Positions 25,589-35,000 of a stretch of DNA of 64,000 nt are shown here, piece by piece. Source of the DNA: Gemmatirosa kalamazoonensis (GTDB lineage Bacteria > Gemmatimonadota > Gemmatimonadetes > Gemmatimonadales > Gemmatimonadaceae). Numbering within the stretch: position 1 is the first letter of the stretch; each line of letters opens with the position of its first letter. The notes beneath the pieces are model-generated. The model did no database searches and was not told where the DNA came from. It was given only the letters and a program-made list of their open reading frames with translations. Both the position numbers and the translations under genes were made by a program. The stretch covers positions 620,001 through 684,000 of the forward strand of contig NZ_CP007129.1 in the NCBI RefSeq assembly GCF_000522985.1, given 5' to 3'.

Positions 25589-28048
25589 TTAGGCGAGCAC
25601 CGCCGCCGGCGCGATGCGCGACGCGCGCCGCGCCGGCAGGTACGCCGCGAGCGCGGCGACGGCGAGCAGCACCGCCGCGATGACGAGCAGCGTCGCGGGA
25701 TCGCCGGGCGCCACGCCGTAGAGCTGCGCGCGCAGGAGCCGCGTCGTGGCGACGGCGAGCACGGCGCCCGCCAGCGCGCCGAGCGCCACCGGCGTGAGCC
25801 CGCGCCGCACGACGAGCCTCGCGATCTCGCCCGGCGCCGCGCCGAACGCCATGCGGAGCGCGATCTCCCGCGTGCGCGCGCCCACCGCGAACGCGATCAT
25901 GCCGTACACGCCGACCCCCGCGAGCACGAGCGCGATCGCGCCGAGCGACGAGAGGAGCAGGGTGTTGAATCGCGCGGTCGCGCGCGATGCCGCCACCAGC
26001 TCGTCCATCGTGCCGACGGCGGGAGCGGGCAGTCCGCGGTCCACCGCCTCGACCGACGCGCGCACGGCGCGGGTGAGCGTGGCGGGCGGCACCCGCGTGC
26101 GCGCGACGACGGTGAGCGAGCCCTGCACGGCGCGCCACAGCACCGGTGGCGCCTGCTCGAACGGGATGTAGAGCTCCGGCGCGGGTGGCTGATCGAGGCT
26201 CACGTCGCGCGGCCCCGCGACGACGCCGACCACCTGCATGAAGTGCGTGTGGCTCGGGTCCATCCCCTCGATGCGCCGGCCGATCGCGCGCTCCACCGGC
26301 TCGCCCGGCCACAACTTCGCGGCGAGCGCGTCGCTGATGATGGCGACGTTCGTCGACCGCGCGTCGTCGAACGCGGCGAAGTCGCGCCCCGCGCGGAGGC
26401 GGATGTGCAGCGCGCGGAAGTAGCCGGGGCCGATCAGGCGCAGGTCGGCGAGCAGCCGCTCGCCATCGGTCATCGGCCGCCCCTCGGCGCCGACGCCGCT
26501 GCGGATCGCGCCGCCTAACGGCACCGTGGATGCGAGCGCCGCCGACTCGACGCCCGGCGTGCCGCGCACGCGCTCGGCGATCGCGTGGTACACGGTCGCC
26601 GCACCGGCGAGGTCGGGGTAGCGGTTCGCGGGGATCAGGATCCGCGCGGTGACGACGCGCTCCGGATCGAAGCCGGGGTCGACGTGCGAGATCTCCCACG
26701 CGGTACGCACGAGCAGCCCGGCGCCGCTCAGCAGCGCCATCGCGAGCGCGACCTCGGCGGCGACGAGCACGCTCCGCGCGCGCTGCCGCTCGCGCCCCTC
26801 CCCGCCGCCCCGCCCGCCCTCGCGCAGCGCACCCTCGAGCCGCAGGGCGCCGGCACGCGCGGCGGGCCACGCACCGACGACGAGCGCGCACAGCGCCGAG
26901 GCGCCTAACGTGAACGCGATGACGCGGCCGTCGACGGCGGCCTGATCGAGGCGCGGCACGCCCGGAGGCCCGAGGCGCACCGCCGCCCTCACGAGCGCGT
27001 ACGCGAGCGCGAGCCCCGCGGCGCCGCCGAGCGCGCAGAGCACGCCGGCCTCGGTGAGGAGCTGCGCGACGAGGCGTCCGCGCCGCGCCCCGATCGCCGC
27101 GCGCACCGCCATCTCGCGCGAGCGTGCGCTGCCGCGCGCGAGCAGCAGGCTGGCGACGTTGACGCACGCGATGAGGAACACGAACGACACCGCGCCCAGC
27201 AGCACGAACAGCCGCGCGCGCAGGTCGCCGACCGCGGCGTCCGCGTACCGGCGCGCCTGTGCCGCGTAGCCGCTCCCCCACATCGGAAACCGCGCCGCGA
27301 GCGCGCGCTCGTCGGCCGCCACCGCCGCCGTCGCCTGCTCGACCGAGACGCCGGGCGCCAGCCGCGCGACGACGTTGAGGTAGCGCCGCCGGAAGTCGGT
27401 CAGCTCGTCCGACGTGAGCGCGAGCGGCACCCACAGCGCGTCGCCCGCGCTCGTGGCGTCGAACGCGGCCGGCATCACGCCGACGACCGTGTAGAGCGAG
27501 TCGTCGAGTCGCAGCGTGCGGCCGACGATGGACGGATCGCCGCGGAACTCGCGGTGCCACAGCGCATCGCCGAGCACCACGACGTGCGGCGCGCCCGGTG
27601 CGGCGTCCACCGCCGTGAAGCCGCGCCCCAGCGCGGGCGGCACACCGACGACGTGGAAGAAGTCCGCCGTGGCGCGCGCGCCCGTGACCACCGTCGGCGC
27701 CTCGCCGCCGCGCGCGTCGGTGCGCGAGAGGACGAACGTGTTCTGCGGCTCGACACCGGCGACGGCGTCGAACGCGCGGCGGCGCTCGCGCCACGTCGCG
27801 AGCTCGAGGTTCGACGCCGCCGCCACCGGCGCGCCGTCGCGCGTCGGCTGCAGCACGACGACGCGCTCGGGCCGCGCGAACGGGAACGGCCGCAGCACGA
27901 CGGCATCGACCACGCCGAACACGGCCGCGGTGGCGCCGATTCCGATGGCGAGCGTCGCCACCGCAGCCAGCGTGAACGACGGCGCGCGGCCGAGCTGCCG
28001 CAGCGCGTACGACGCATCGCGCCGCAGCCGATCGAACGAGTTCACCAC
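25589..28048 (-). CDS. ADOP-type ABC transporter permease (MacB/FtsX-like)
   Basis: 819 aa, second ADOP-type permease of the window, without the soluble prefix of the first. N-terminal DASYALRQLGRAPSFTLAAV leads into the first helix (VATLAIGIGATAAVFGVVDA). A MacB periplasmic domain follows, then helices around 275-400 with the REMAVRAAIGARRGRLV loop, a second periplasmic segment and a last FtsX bundle with REIALRMAFGAAPGEI, ending PARRASRIAPAAVLA. No ATPase gene adjoins. The stop codon TAA lies inside a GTTAGGC heptamer. Cargo unknown. It lacks an adjacent PadR gene, so its control is unclear. Confidence 0.9.
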   Translation of the reverse strand: MVNSFDRLRRDASYALRQLGRAPSFTLAAVATLAIGIGATAAVFGVVDAVVLRPFPFARPERVVVLQPTRDGAPVAAASNLELATWRERRRAFDAVAGVEPQNTFVLSRTDARGGEAPTVVTGARATADFFHVVGVPPALGRGFTAVDAAPGAPHVVVLGDALWHREFRGDPSIVGRTLRLDDSLYTVVGVMPAAFDATSAGDALWVPLALTSDELTDFRRRYLNVVARLAPGVSVEQATAAVAADERALAARFPMWGSGYAAQARRYADAAVGDLRARLFVLLGAVSFVFLIACVNVASLLLARGSARSREMAVRAAIGARRGRLVAQLLTEAGVLCALGGAAGLALAYALVRAAVRLGPPGVPRLDQAAVDGRVIAFTLGASALCALVVGAWPAARAGALRLEGALREGGRGGGEGRERQRARSVLVAAEVALAMALLSGAGLLVRTAWEISHVDPGFDPERVVTARILIPANRYPDLAGAATVYHAIAERVRGTPGVESAALASTVPLGGAIRSGVGAEGRPMTDGERLLADLRLIGPGYFRALHIRLRAGRDFAAFDDARSTNVAIISDALAAKLWPGEPVERAIGRRIEGMDPSHTHFMQVVGVVAGPRDVSLDQPPAPELYIPFEQAPPVLWRAVQGSLTVVARTRVPPATLTRAVRASVEAVDRGLPAPAVGTMDELVAASRATARFNTLLLSSLGAIALVLAGVGVYGMIAFAVGARTREIALRMAFGAAPGEIARLVVRRGLTPVALGALAGAVLAVATTRLLRAQLYGVAPGDPATLLVIAAVLLAVAALAAYLPARRASRIAPAAVLA

Positions 28049-28147
28049 ACCCGCCTCCGCGAAGGGTCGACTCCCGACGAGTCCCGTCGCGAAAGCTGAG
28101 CGCGCGTACGGCCGTCCGCGAGCGGCGGACGGCCGCGACGTGACGGA

Positions 28148-28501
28148 CTACCGCGCGCCGCCGACCACCACCGTGCCGTGCATCTCGGGATGGATGTGGC
28201 AGGAGTACGTGTATCGTCCCGCGGCGGCGAACACGCGCCCGACGCGGGTGTTCGTGACGGTGCCGGGGATGTCGGCCGGCGCGCCGGCGGCGGCGTCGAA
28301 GAACACGTTGTGCGCGACCGAGCCGAACGCGAACGTCACCGTGTCGCCGGGCGCCACGGCGAGGGTGGCGGGGGTGAACACGAGCGACGGCAGTGCGGCG
28401 ACGGTCTTCTGCTCGACGTTCGCGGGGCTTGACGGGCCGTACGCGTTGCTGCCGCACGCAGCGGCGACGACGGCCACGACGATGGCTATGAAGGCACGCA
28501 T
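28148..28501 (-). CDS. Plastocyanin/azurin-like cupredoxin lipoprotein
   Basis: 117 aa: lipoprotein signal with lipobox VAAAC, a linker, then a type 1 copper domain. Ligands are visible as His in VAHNVFFD and Cys-His-Met in YSCHIHPEMHG. Likely a periplasmic or membrane-tethered electron carrier. The ATG at 28501 has a strong AGGAG site; the ORF could extend to 28558 but that would destroy the lipoprotein signal. It follows the anti-sigma gene in the same direction (94 bp gap). The nearby metallophosphoesterase carries a related cupredoxin domain. Confidence 0.88.
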   Translation of the reverse strand: MRAFIAIVVAVVAAACGSNAYGPSSPANVEQKTVAALPSLVFTPATLAVAPGDTVTFAFGSVAHNVFFDAAAGAPADIPGTVTNTRVGRVFAAAGRYTYSCHIHPEMHGTVVVGGAR

Positions 28502-28595
28502 GGATCTCCTGGAGTGAGAACGCGGCGGAGCCGCGGAAGCGCGCGAGCGCTCACTCATCAGGACTCCGCGATCGCGTCGGAATTCCCGCGAGTGC

Positions 28596-29420
28596 CTAAC
28601 GCGCCCCTCGCAGCAGCTTCGCGAACCCGGCGAGCTCCGTCGCGTTCAGATCGGAGACGACCCACTGCTCCACGCCGCCGGCGCGCCAGTGCACCGCGTT
28701 GTAGCCGCGCGACGCCGCGGTCGACGCGCCGACATCGCCCGCGCTCGTCGGCCACGAGAAGACGTTGATCGCGTGCTGGCGCCGGCCGTACACGACGACG
28801 GCGACCGGCCGTCCCGCGACGTAGTCGAGCCGCCCGCCGAGCAGCGGGAAGCCCTGATCGTCGAGGCGCGGGACGGTGGGAGAGAAGTCGAGGCGCCCGT
28901 CGAACCACGGCTTCACGTTGTGCTGGTCGTTCGACTGCACGTCGGTGAGGTGCGCGGGCATCAGCGACCGGATGTGGCTCGCGAGCACCTCGCGCTCGAC
29001 GATGGCGTCGTTCCGCCGCGCACCGGAGATCGCGCGCGTGGCGACGAGCGTGGTGCCGCTCGACAGCAGCACGAGCGCGGCCGCCGCGGCCCATCGCGAG
29101 GCCCACGGTCGTCGGCGCGGCGCGGGCGGCGCCGCGGCCGGCAGCGTCGCGTCCGCGCGCGCCGCATCGCGTAGCGCGGCGCGGACGCGCACGCGGAGCG
29201 TGTCGGGCGCGGAGTAGTGCACGAGACCTTCTCGAAGAGTCGCGACCGTCGCGAGCGTGGACTCGTAGGCCGCCGAGCAGTCGGCGCACACGGTGAGGTG
29301 GCCGGCGATGGCCGCCGCCTGGTCGGCGGGCAGCTCGTCGTCCACGTACGCGCCGAGCACGTGGTGCACGTGATGCTCGCGGCCGTTCGACGGCTCGCGT
29401 GCGTGGTCGTGTGAATCCAT
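28596..29420 (-). CDS. Zinc-finger (zf-HC2-like) anti-sigma factor, membrane bound
   Basis: 274 aa. The N-terminal ~60 residues form a zf-HC2 anti-sigma domain (HHVLGAYVDDELPADQA, then HLTVCADCSAAY with the H-x3-C-x2-C metal set). One membrane helix (WAAAAALVLLSSGTTLVA, near 112-130) separates it from an extracytoplasmic domain of about 140 residues (VKPWFDGRLDFSPTV, GFPLLGGRLDYVAGRPVAVVVY). That outer domain resembles sensor domains of other anti-sigma factors in soil bacteria and may bind the inducing signal. Eight bases separate it from the upstream ECF sigma gene. ATG 29420 is preferred over GTG 29426 because GAGAG is well spaced. Confidence 0.88.
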   Translation of the reverse strand: MDSHDHAREPSNGREHHVHHVLGAYVDDELPADQAAAIAGHLTVCADCSAAYESTLATVATLREGLVHYSAPDTLRVRVRAALRDAARADATLPAAAPPAPRRRPWASRWAAAAALVLLSSGTTLVATRAISGARRNDAIVEREVLASHIRSLMPAHLTDVQSNDQHNVKPWFDGRLDFSPTVPRLDDQGFPLLGGRLDYVAGRPVAVVVYGRRQHAINVFSWPTSAGDVGASTAASRGYNAVHWRAGGVEQWVVSDLNATELAGFAKLLRGAR

Positions 29421-29428
29421 CGGCACTC

Positions 29429-29965
29429 TCAGCTCGCCTCCCGCGAAGCCAGTCCTAACGCGTGCTGCATGCGCTTCCGTGCGCGCGCCAGGCGCGACAT
29501 GACCGTCCCGATCGGCACGCCCGCCACGCGCGCGATGTCACGGTACGACATCCCGTGGACCTCGCGCAGCACGAGCGCCTCGCGAAACTCCGGCGCCAGC
29601 TCGTCCAGCGCGCGGCCCAGCGTCTCCCCGCGGTCCGCGGCCATCGTGCGGCGGTCGGCCGCGTACGACGGCGGGGCCGCGATCTCGTCGCCGCCGGCCG
29701 CGAGCTCGAGCTCCATGCTCGCCCGCGCTCGCCGGCGCAGCGAGTAGCAGCAGTGGCGCACGATCGTGAGGAACCACGCCCGTGGGTCGCCGCCGCGGAA
29801 CGTCTCGAAGTACCGCAGCGCGCGAAGATAGGCCTCCTGCACCATGTCCTGCGCGTCGTGTGCATCGCGTGTGAGGTAGCGCGCGAGCGTGTACGCATCG
29901 TCCATCAACGGCAGGAGCTCGCGCTCGAACCGCTCCAGCGTCGCTGGTGAGTCCTGGCTGTCCAC
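29429..29965 (-). CDS. ECF RNA polymerase sigma factor
   Basis: 178 aa. Region 2 includes AYTLARYLTRDAHDAQDMVQEAYLRALRYF and DPRAWFLTIVRHCCYSLRRR; region 4 includes REALVLREVHGMSYRDIARVAGVPIGTVMSRLARARKRMQ. It is paired with the zinc-finger anti-sigma downstream and with a cupredoxin gene beyond. The divergent metallophosphoesterase-cupredoxin gene is a likely regulon member: GGGAATA elements face both genes in the shared intergenic region, which would suit autoregulation. The inducing signal could concern copper or redox stress, by gene context only. Confidence 0.93.
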   Translation of the reverse strand: MDSQDSPATLERFERELLPLMDDAYTLARYLTRDAHDAQDMVQEAYLRALRYFETFRGGDPRAWFLTIVRHCCYSLRRRARASMELELAAGGDEIAAPPSYAADRRTMAADRGETLGRALDELAPEFREALVLREVHGMSYRDIARVAGVPIGTVMSRLARARKRMQHALGLASREAS

Positions 29966-30042
29966 GGATGGGCCCTCGTATGCGTGCGGCGGCGGGGCGA
30001 CGCGCCTCCCGCCACGTGTCCAGAGCTCAGGTGTGCCCGGTT

Positions 30043-30049
30043 TATTCCC
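30043..30049 (-). promoter_or_regulatory. GGGAATA element facing the ECF sigma operon
   Basis: On the minus strand CGGGAATAAACCG (30050-30038) points toward the sigma/anti-sigma/cupredoxin genes, 78 bases before the sigma start. It is the inverted partner of the element at 30072-30078, 22 bp apart. Candidate ECF -35 box; no -10 could be assigned. Confidence 0.4.
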
Positions 30050-30071
30050 GTCGTCGCGAGCCGAGCCGCGC

Positions 30072-30078
30072 GGGAATA
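30072..30078 (+). promoter_or_regulatory. GGGAATA element facing the metallophosphoesterase gene
   Basis: CGGGAATACCG points toward the start at 30146. GATACGG begins 16 bases after GGGAATA and could be the -10 region, giving normal ECF spacing. Together with the inverted copy at 30043-30049 it suggests that one sigma factor drives both divergent genes. Confidence 0.45.
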
Positions 30079-30145
30079 CCGGCCCGCGCGTCCTGATACG
30101 GTGGGTACGCAGTCACACCACCGGACCGGACACGAGGAGCGATGG

Positions 30146-31414
30146 ATGGATACCCCGAGCGACGACGGCATCGACCGCCGCGGCTTTCTGCAGTGCATGG
30201 CGTGGGCAGGGACGGGCCTGCTGTGGACCATGCGGGGCGGCGTCCCCACGGCGACGGCGATGAGCACGCTGCGCGACGCCGTCGGCGGCGCGGCCGGCGA
30301 GCGGGTGCTGTTCGCCCAGATCAGCGACAGCCACATCGGCTTCGACAAGGCGGCGAACGCGAACGTCACGGCCACGCTGCAGGAAGCGGTCGCGAAGCTC
30401 AACGCGCTCCCGCGCACGCCGGCGTTCGTGCTCCACACGGGCGACATCACCCAGCTCTCCAAGCCGTCGGAGTTCGACACCGCGGACCAGGTGCTGCGCG
30501 GGCTGAAGAGCGAGCGGGTGTTCTACGTGCCCGGCGAGCACGACGTGCTGACGGACAACGGCGCGTCGTACCTCGACCGCTACGGCCGCGCCGTCGGCGC
30601 GAAGGGCGGCGGCTGGTACAGCTTCGACCACGCCGGCGTGCACTTCATCGGCCTCGTGAACGTGCTGAACCTGAAGGCCGGCGGCCTCGGATCGTTAGGC
30701 GCCGAGCAGCTCGCGTGGCTCGCGGGGGACGTGCGCGGGCTGAGCGCGAGCACGCCGATCGTGCTGTTCGCGCACGTGCCGCTGTGGACCGTCTACCCCG
30801 AGTGGGGCTGGGGGACCGACGACTCGGCGCGCGCGCTCGACCTGCTGAAGCGATTCGGGTCGGTGACGGTGCTGAACGGGCACATCCACCAGATCATGCA
30901 GAAGGTGGAGGGCAACGTGCACTTCCACACCGCGATGTCGACGGCGTTCCCGCAGCCCGCACCCGGCTCGGCGCCGTCGCCCGGCCCGATGACCGTCGCG
31001 CCGGGTCTGTTACGCAGTGTACTGGGTGTGGCGAGCGTGAGCGTCGTGCCGGGACGCCACGCGCTCGCCGTCGTCGACGCGACGCTCTCCGGCGCGCCAG
31101 CCGCGTTCGCCGAAGCGAACCGCCACGACGCACCGCGGCGCGCGGACGGGCGGCCGGCACTCGGCCCCGGCGAGATCGGCATCGACAACTTCGCGTTCGG
31201 GCCACGGGAGCTCGCGGTGCCGTCGGGCACCGCGGTCACGTGGATCAACCGCGACGACGTGCCGCACGTCATCGCGAGCGCGCAGGGACGCTTTCCATCG
31301 TCGCCGGTGCTCGACACGAACAAGCGCTTCACGTTCCGCTTCGCCGAGCGCGGCACGTACGACTACTTCTGCTCCATCCACCCGACGATGACGGGGAGGA
31401 TCGTCGTGTCGTGA
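30146..31414 (+). CDS. Tat-exported metallophosphoesterase fused to a cupredoxin domain
   Basis: 422 aa. Twin-arginine signal DRRGFLQ near residue 10-16. The calcineurin-like phosphoesterase domain (about 53-300) shows D61 and H63 in ISDSHIGF, GD in LHTGDIT, GEHD (usually GNHD; the metal-bridging Asn is replaced by Glu) and GHIHQ. After a linker, residues about 340-422 form a cupredoxin domain with ligands His in DVPHVIA and Cys-His-Met in YFCSIHPTMTG. The C-terminal domain resembles the separate cupredoxin encoded at 28148-28501. The ATG follows GAGGAG. It lies divergent from an ECF sigma operon. Substrate unknown; the fusion suggests coupling of phosphate-ester or phospholipid cleavage to copper or redox state (inference). 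Confidence 0.88.
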   Translation: MDTPSDDGIDRRGFLQCMAWAGTGLLWTMRGGVPTATAMSTLRDAVGGAAGERVLFAQISDSHIGFDKAANANVTATLQEAVAKLNALPRTPAFVLHTGDITQLSKPSEFDTADQVLRGLKSERVFYVPGEHDVLTDNGASYLDRYGRAVGAKGGGWYSFDHAGVHFIGLVNVLNLKAGGLGSLGAEQLAWLAGDVRGLSASTPIVLFAHVPLWTVYPEWGWGTDDSARALDLLKRFGSVTVLNGHIHQIMQKVEGNVHFHTAMSTAFPQPAPGSAPSPGPMTVAPGLLRSVLGVASVSVVPGRHALAVVDATLSGAPAAFAEANRHDAPRRADGRPALGPGEIGIDNFAFGPRELAVPSGTAVTWINRDDVPHVIASAQGRFPSSPVLDTNKRFTFRFAERGTYDYFCSIHPTMTGRIVVS

Positions 31415-31455
31415 CGCGCTCTTCCGCCCCCTCTCCCGAGCCGCATCTTAGGACC

Positions 31456-32097
31456 ATGTCGAGAAGGCCGAAGGAGCCACCGCCGGCCGCGAGCGCGACC
31501 GAGCTGCTGGCCGAGCTGCGCGCGGGCCGCCCCGAAGCGCTCGAGCGGCTCGTCCCCGTGCTGTATCTCGAGCTGCGTCGCAGCGCACGGCGCGAGCTCG
31601 CCGCGCGTCCGAGCGACACGCTGTCGCCGACCGCGCTCGTGAACGAGCTGTATCTGCGGCTCGCGGGCGTCGAGCATGCCGACTGGCGCAACCGGGCGCA
31701 CTTCCTGGCCGTCGCCGGCATCGCGATGCGGCACATCCTCGTCGACAACGCGCGGCGGCGACTCACGGCGAAGCGCGGCGCCGCGGCACGGCCGGTCACG
31801 CTCGACGAGCACGTCGTGCCGGGCCGCGACGACGCCCTGTCGCTGCTCGAGCTGCACGACGCGCTCGACCGGCTCGCCGCGCTCGACCCGCGGCTGGCGC
31901 GCGTCGTCGAGTGCCGCTTCTTCGGCGGCATGTCGGAGGAGGAGACGGCGGAGGCGCTGCACGTCACGGCGCGCACGGTGCGGCGCGACTGGGTGAAGGC
32001 GCGCGCGCTCCTGCGCACGTCGCTCGGCTACCCGACCGAGCGCACCGGCGTCGCGCGCGCGGGCGGCGAGCCCGCGCGCGCGCTGCGGCCGCCGTGA
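31456..32097 (+). CDS. ECF sigma factor of the kinase-linked type (ECF43-like)
   Basis: 213 aa. Region 2: [24 protein letters not shown], the characteristic [13 protein letters not shown] and [24 protein letters not shown]. Region 4: [41 protein letters not shown]. This form lacks an anti-sigma gene; related sigma factors are thought to be switched on by phosphorylation from a Ser/Thr kinase encoded next to them. Here the kinase gene starts within the sigma stop codon (GTGA at 32094-32097). A second pair of the same design lies at 52.3-55.1 kb. Confidence 0.9.
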   Translation: MSRRPKEPPPAASATELLAELRAGRPEALERLVPVLYLELRRSARRELAARPSDTLSPTALVNELYLRLAGVEHADWRNRAHFLAVAGIAMRHILVDNARRRLTAKRGAAARPVTLDEHVVPGRDDALSLLELHDALDRLAALDPRLARVVECRFFGGMSEEETAEALHVTARTVRRDWVKARALLRTSLGYPTERTGVARAGGEPARALRPP

Positions 32098-35000
32098 GCC
32101 AACCGGAGCCGCTCTCTCCGGCGCGGTGGGCGGTGGTGCAGCCCGTGCTCGACGGCGCGCTGGCGCTCTCCCGATCACGCCGCGCGGCGTTCCTCGACCG
32201 CGCGTGCGGGAGCGACGTCGCGCTGCGGACGGTGGTGGAGACGCTGCTCGCGGCGTCCGAGGACGCGGACGACATGTTCCGCACGCCGGCCGCGGTCGTC
32301 TTCGGGTCGCTGCTCGGCGACGGCGCGCCGGCGCTCCCCGACGAGCTCGGAGGACGCTACCACATCGTGCGCGAGATCGGGCGCGGCGGCATGGCGACGG
32401 TGTATCTCGCCGACGACCCGAAGCACGCGCGGCAGGTCGCGATCAAGGTGCTGCACGCCGACGTCGCGCGCGCCATCGGCCAGTCGCGGTTCCAGCGCGA
32501 GATCGAGATCGCCGCGGGCCTGTCGCACCCGCACATCCTGCCGCTGCACGACTCCGGCACGGTGCCGTCCGACGTCGACGGCGAGCCCGCGCTGCTGTAC
32601 TTCGCGGCGCCGTTCGTCGCCGGCGAGTCGCTGCGGAGCCGCCTGCACCGCGAGCGCCGTCTGCCGACCGACGAGGCGCTGCGTCTCGCGCGCGAGGTCG
32701 CCGGCGCGCTCGACTACGCGCACCGGCAGGGGGTGATCCACCTCGACATCAAGCCGGAGAACATCCTCCTGCAGGAAGGGCACGCCGTCATCGCGGACTT
32801 CGGCATCGCGCGCGCGATGCGGCGACGCGCGACGAGGCGGCGCACCCACGCGCACCACGAGACGTTAGGCACCACGACGGGCGTGCTCGGCACGCCGGCG
32901 TACATGAGCCCCGAGCAGGCGGCCGGCGCGCGCGACGTCGACGGCCGGAGCGACGTGTACTCGCTCGGACTCGTGCTGCGCGAGATGCTCACCGGCGAGC
33001 ACGCGGGCCGCGGCGGCGACGACGGGATCGCGCGCGACGTCGCGTCGATCATCCGCCGCGCCACGGCGCTCGCGCGCGAGGACCGGTTCCTCACCGCGGG
33101 CGAGCTGGCGCGCGTGCTCGCCGACGTCGCGCACACGCCGCCGAGCGCCGCGACGCCGCCGTACGGCGGGGGACGCGACGACGGGCGCCTCGCCGTGGAG
33201 ACGCCCGACGAGACGGTGGTGGCACCGCGCGCGCCGGTGGAGCAGAGCGTCGTCTGCCCCGTGCTCGTCGGCCGCGAGGCGCCGCTGTCCACGGTGCTGC
33301 ACACGCTCGAGCGCGCGCATGCGGCGCACGGCGGCACGCTGCTCGTCTCGGGCGAGGCAGGCATCGGCAAGACGCGGCTCGTGCGCACGATGGTCGAGCG
33401 GGCGCGGGCGCTCGGCTTCGCGACGCTGCGCGGTGCGTGCTTCGAGGCCGACCGCGGCCAGCCGTACGCGCCGCTGCTCGACCTCGTGCGCGTGCTCGCC
33501 GCGAGCACGTCGCCGGCGCTCGCCGCGCACTACTTCGCGCCGGCCGCCGCGGAGCTGGTGGCGATCTTCCCGGAGCTGCGCAGCGTGTTCGGCGACGTGC
33601 CGCCGCGCCCGACGCTCGACCCGGAAGAGGACCGCCGCCGGCTGTACCACGCGTACGGCGAGGCGGTGCGCACGCTCGCCGCGGTCCAGCCGCTGCTGCT
33701 CGTGATCGAGGACGTGCACTGGAGCGACGACGCGACGCTCGACCTCGTGCTGCACCTCGCGCGGCAGATCGGCGCGCAGTCGGTGGCGCTCATCCTCACG
33801 TTCCGCAGCGACGAGGTGGGACCGCGGCTCGCGCGCCTGCTCGCCGACCTCGATCGCGCGCGGTGCGCGTCGGAGATCGCGCTGCGGCCGCTCGGCACGC
33901 CGGAGGTGCAGGCGATGCTGCAGGCGATCTTCGGCCCGCACGCCGCCTTCGGCGCCGCGTTCGTGGACGGGCTGCACGCGCTCACCGAGGGCAACCCGTT
34001 CTTCGTCGAGGAGATGCTGAAGGCGCTGCTCGTCGCCGGCGATCTGTCGCAGGTGGACGGGGCGTGGCGCGCGCGCCCGCTGGAGCACGTGCGCGTGCCC
34101 CGCACCGCGACCGAGGCCGTCGGGCGCCGGCTCGCGGGGCTCACCGCGCCGGCGCGTCAGGTGGCGTCGGTCGCCGCGGTCGCCGGACGGCGCTTCGACT
34201 TCGGGCTGCTGCAGACGCTCACCCGGCACGACGACGCCGCGCTGCTCGCGCTGCTCCGCGAGCTCGTCGACGCGCAGCTCGTGGTGGAGGAGTCGGCGGA
34301 CCAGTTCTCGTTCCGGCACGCGCTCACCCGCGAGGCGATCCGCGCGCGGCTGCTCCGGCGCGAGCGCGTGGCGCTGCACAAGGCGATCGCGGTGGCGATG
34401 GAGGCGCAGTGCGAGGACGGCACCACCGACCGCGACGCGGCGCTCGCGTACCACGCGTTCGAGGCCGGCGCGTGGGACTGGGCGCAGTCCTACGCGCTGC
34501 GCGCGGCGGAGCACGCGCTGGCGCTGTGCGCGCCGCGCGAGGCGTTGCAGCACTTCGAGCGCGCGGTCGCGGCGACGCGGCATGCCGGCGGCCGGCCGAG
34601 CGCGTCGCTGCTCGTCGCGCGCGGCCAGGCGCACGAGACGTTGGGCGCGTTCGGCCCCGCGCACGACGACTTCGGCGCCGCGCTGTCGGCGGCGCGCGAC
34701 GCGGGCGATCGCCGCGCGGAGTGGACGGCGCTGCACGCGCTGGGCATGCTGTGGGCGGCACGCGACTACGAGCGCGCGGGACGCTACCGGCACGACGCGC
34801 TCGACGTCGCTCGCGCGATCGGCGACGACCGGCTCGTCGCGCGCAGCCTGAATCGCGTCGGCAACTGGTACGTCAACCGCGAGGATCCGTACGCGGGCAT
34901 CCCGCACCACGACGAGGCGCTGGCGATCTTCGAGCGGGTCGACGACCGGCGCGGCGTGGCGGAGACGGTGGACCTGCTGGCGATGGCGCACCACGTCGGC

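Noticed and set aside
25395-28457. 1020-codon minus-strand ORF overlapping the ADOP permease
   Set aside because: It is a shifted-frame shadow of the permease gene: Arg/Ala/Gly-rich with no domain, whereas the 819-aa frame has clear MacB/FtsX domains.
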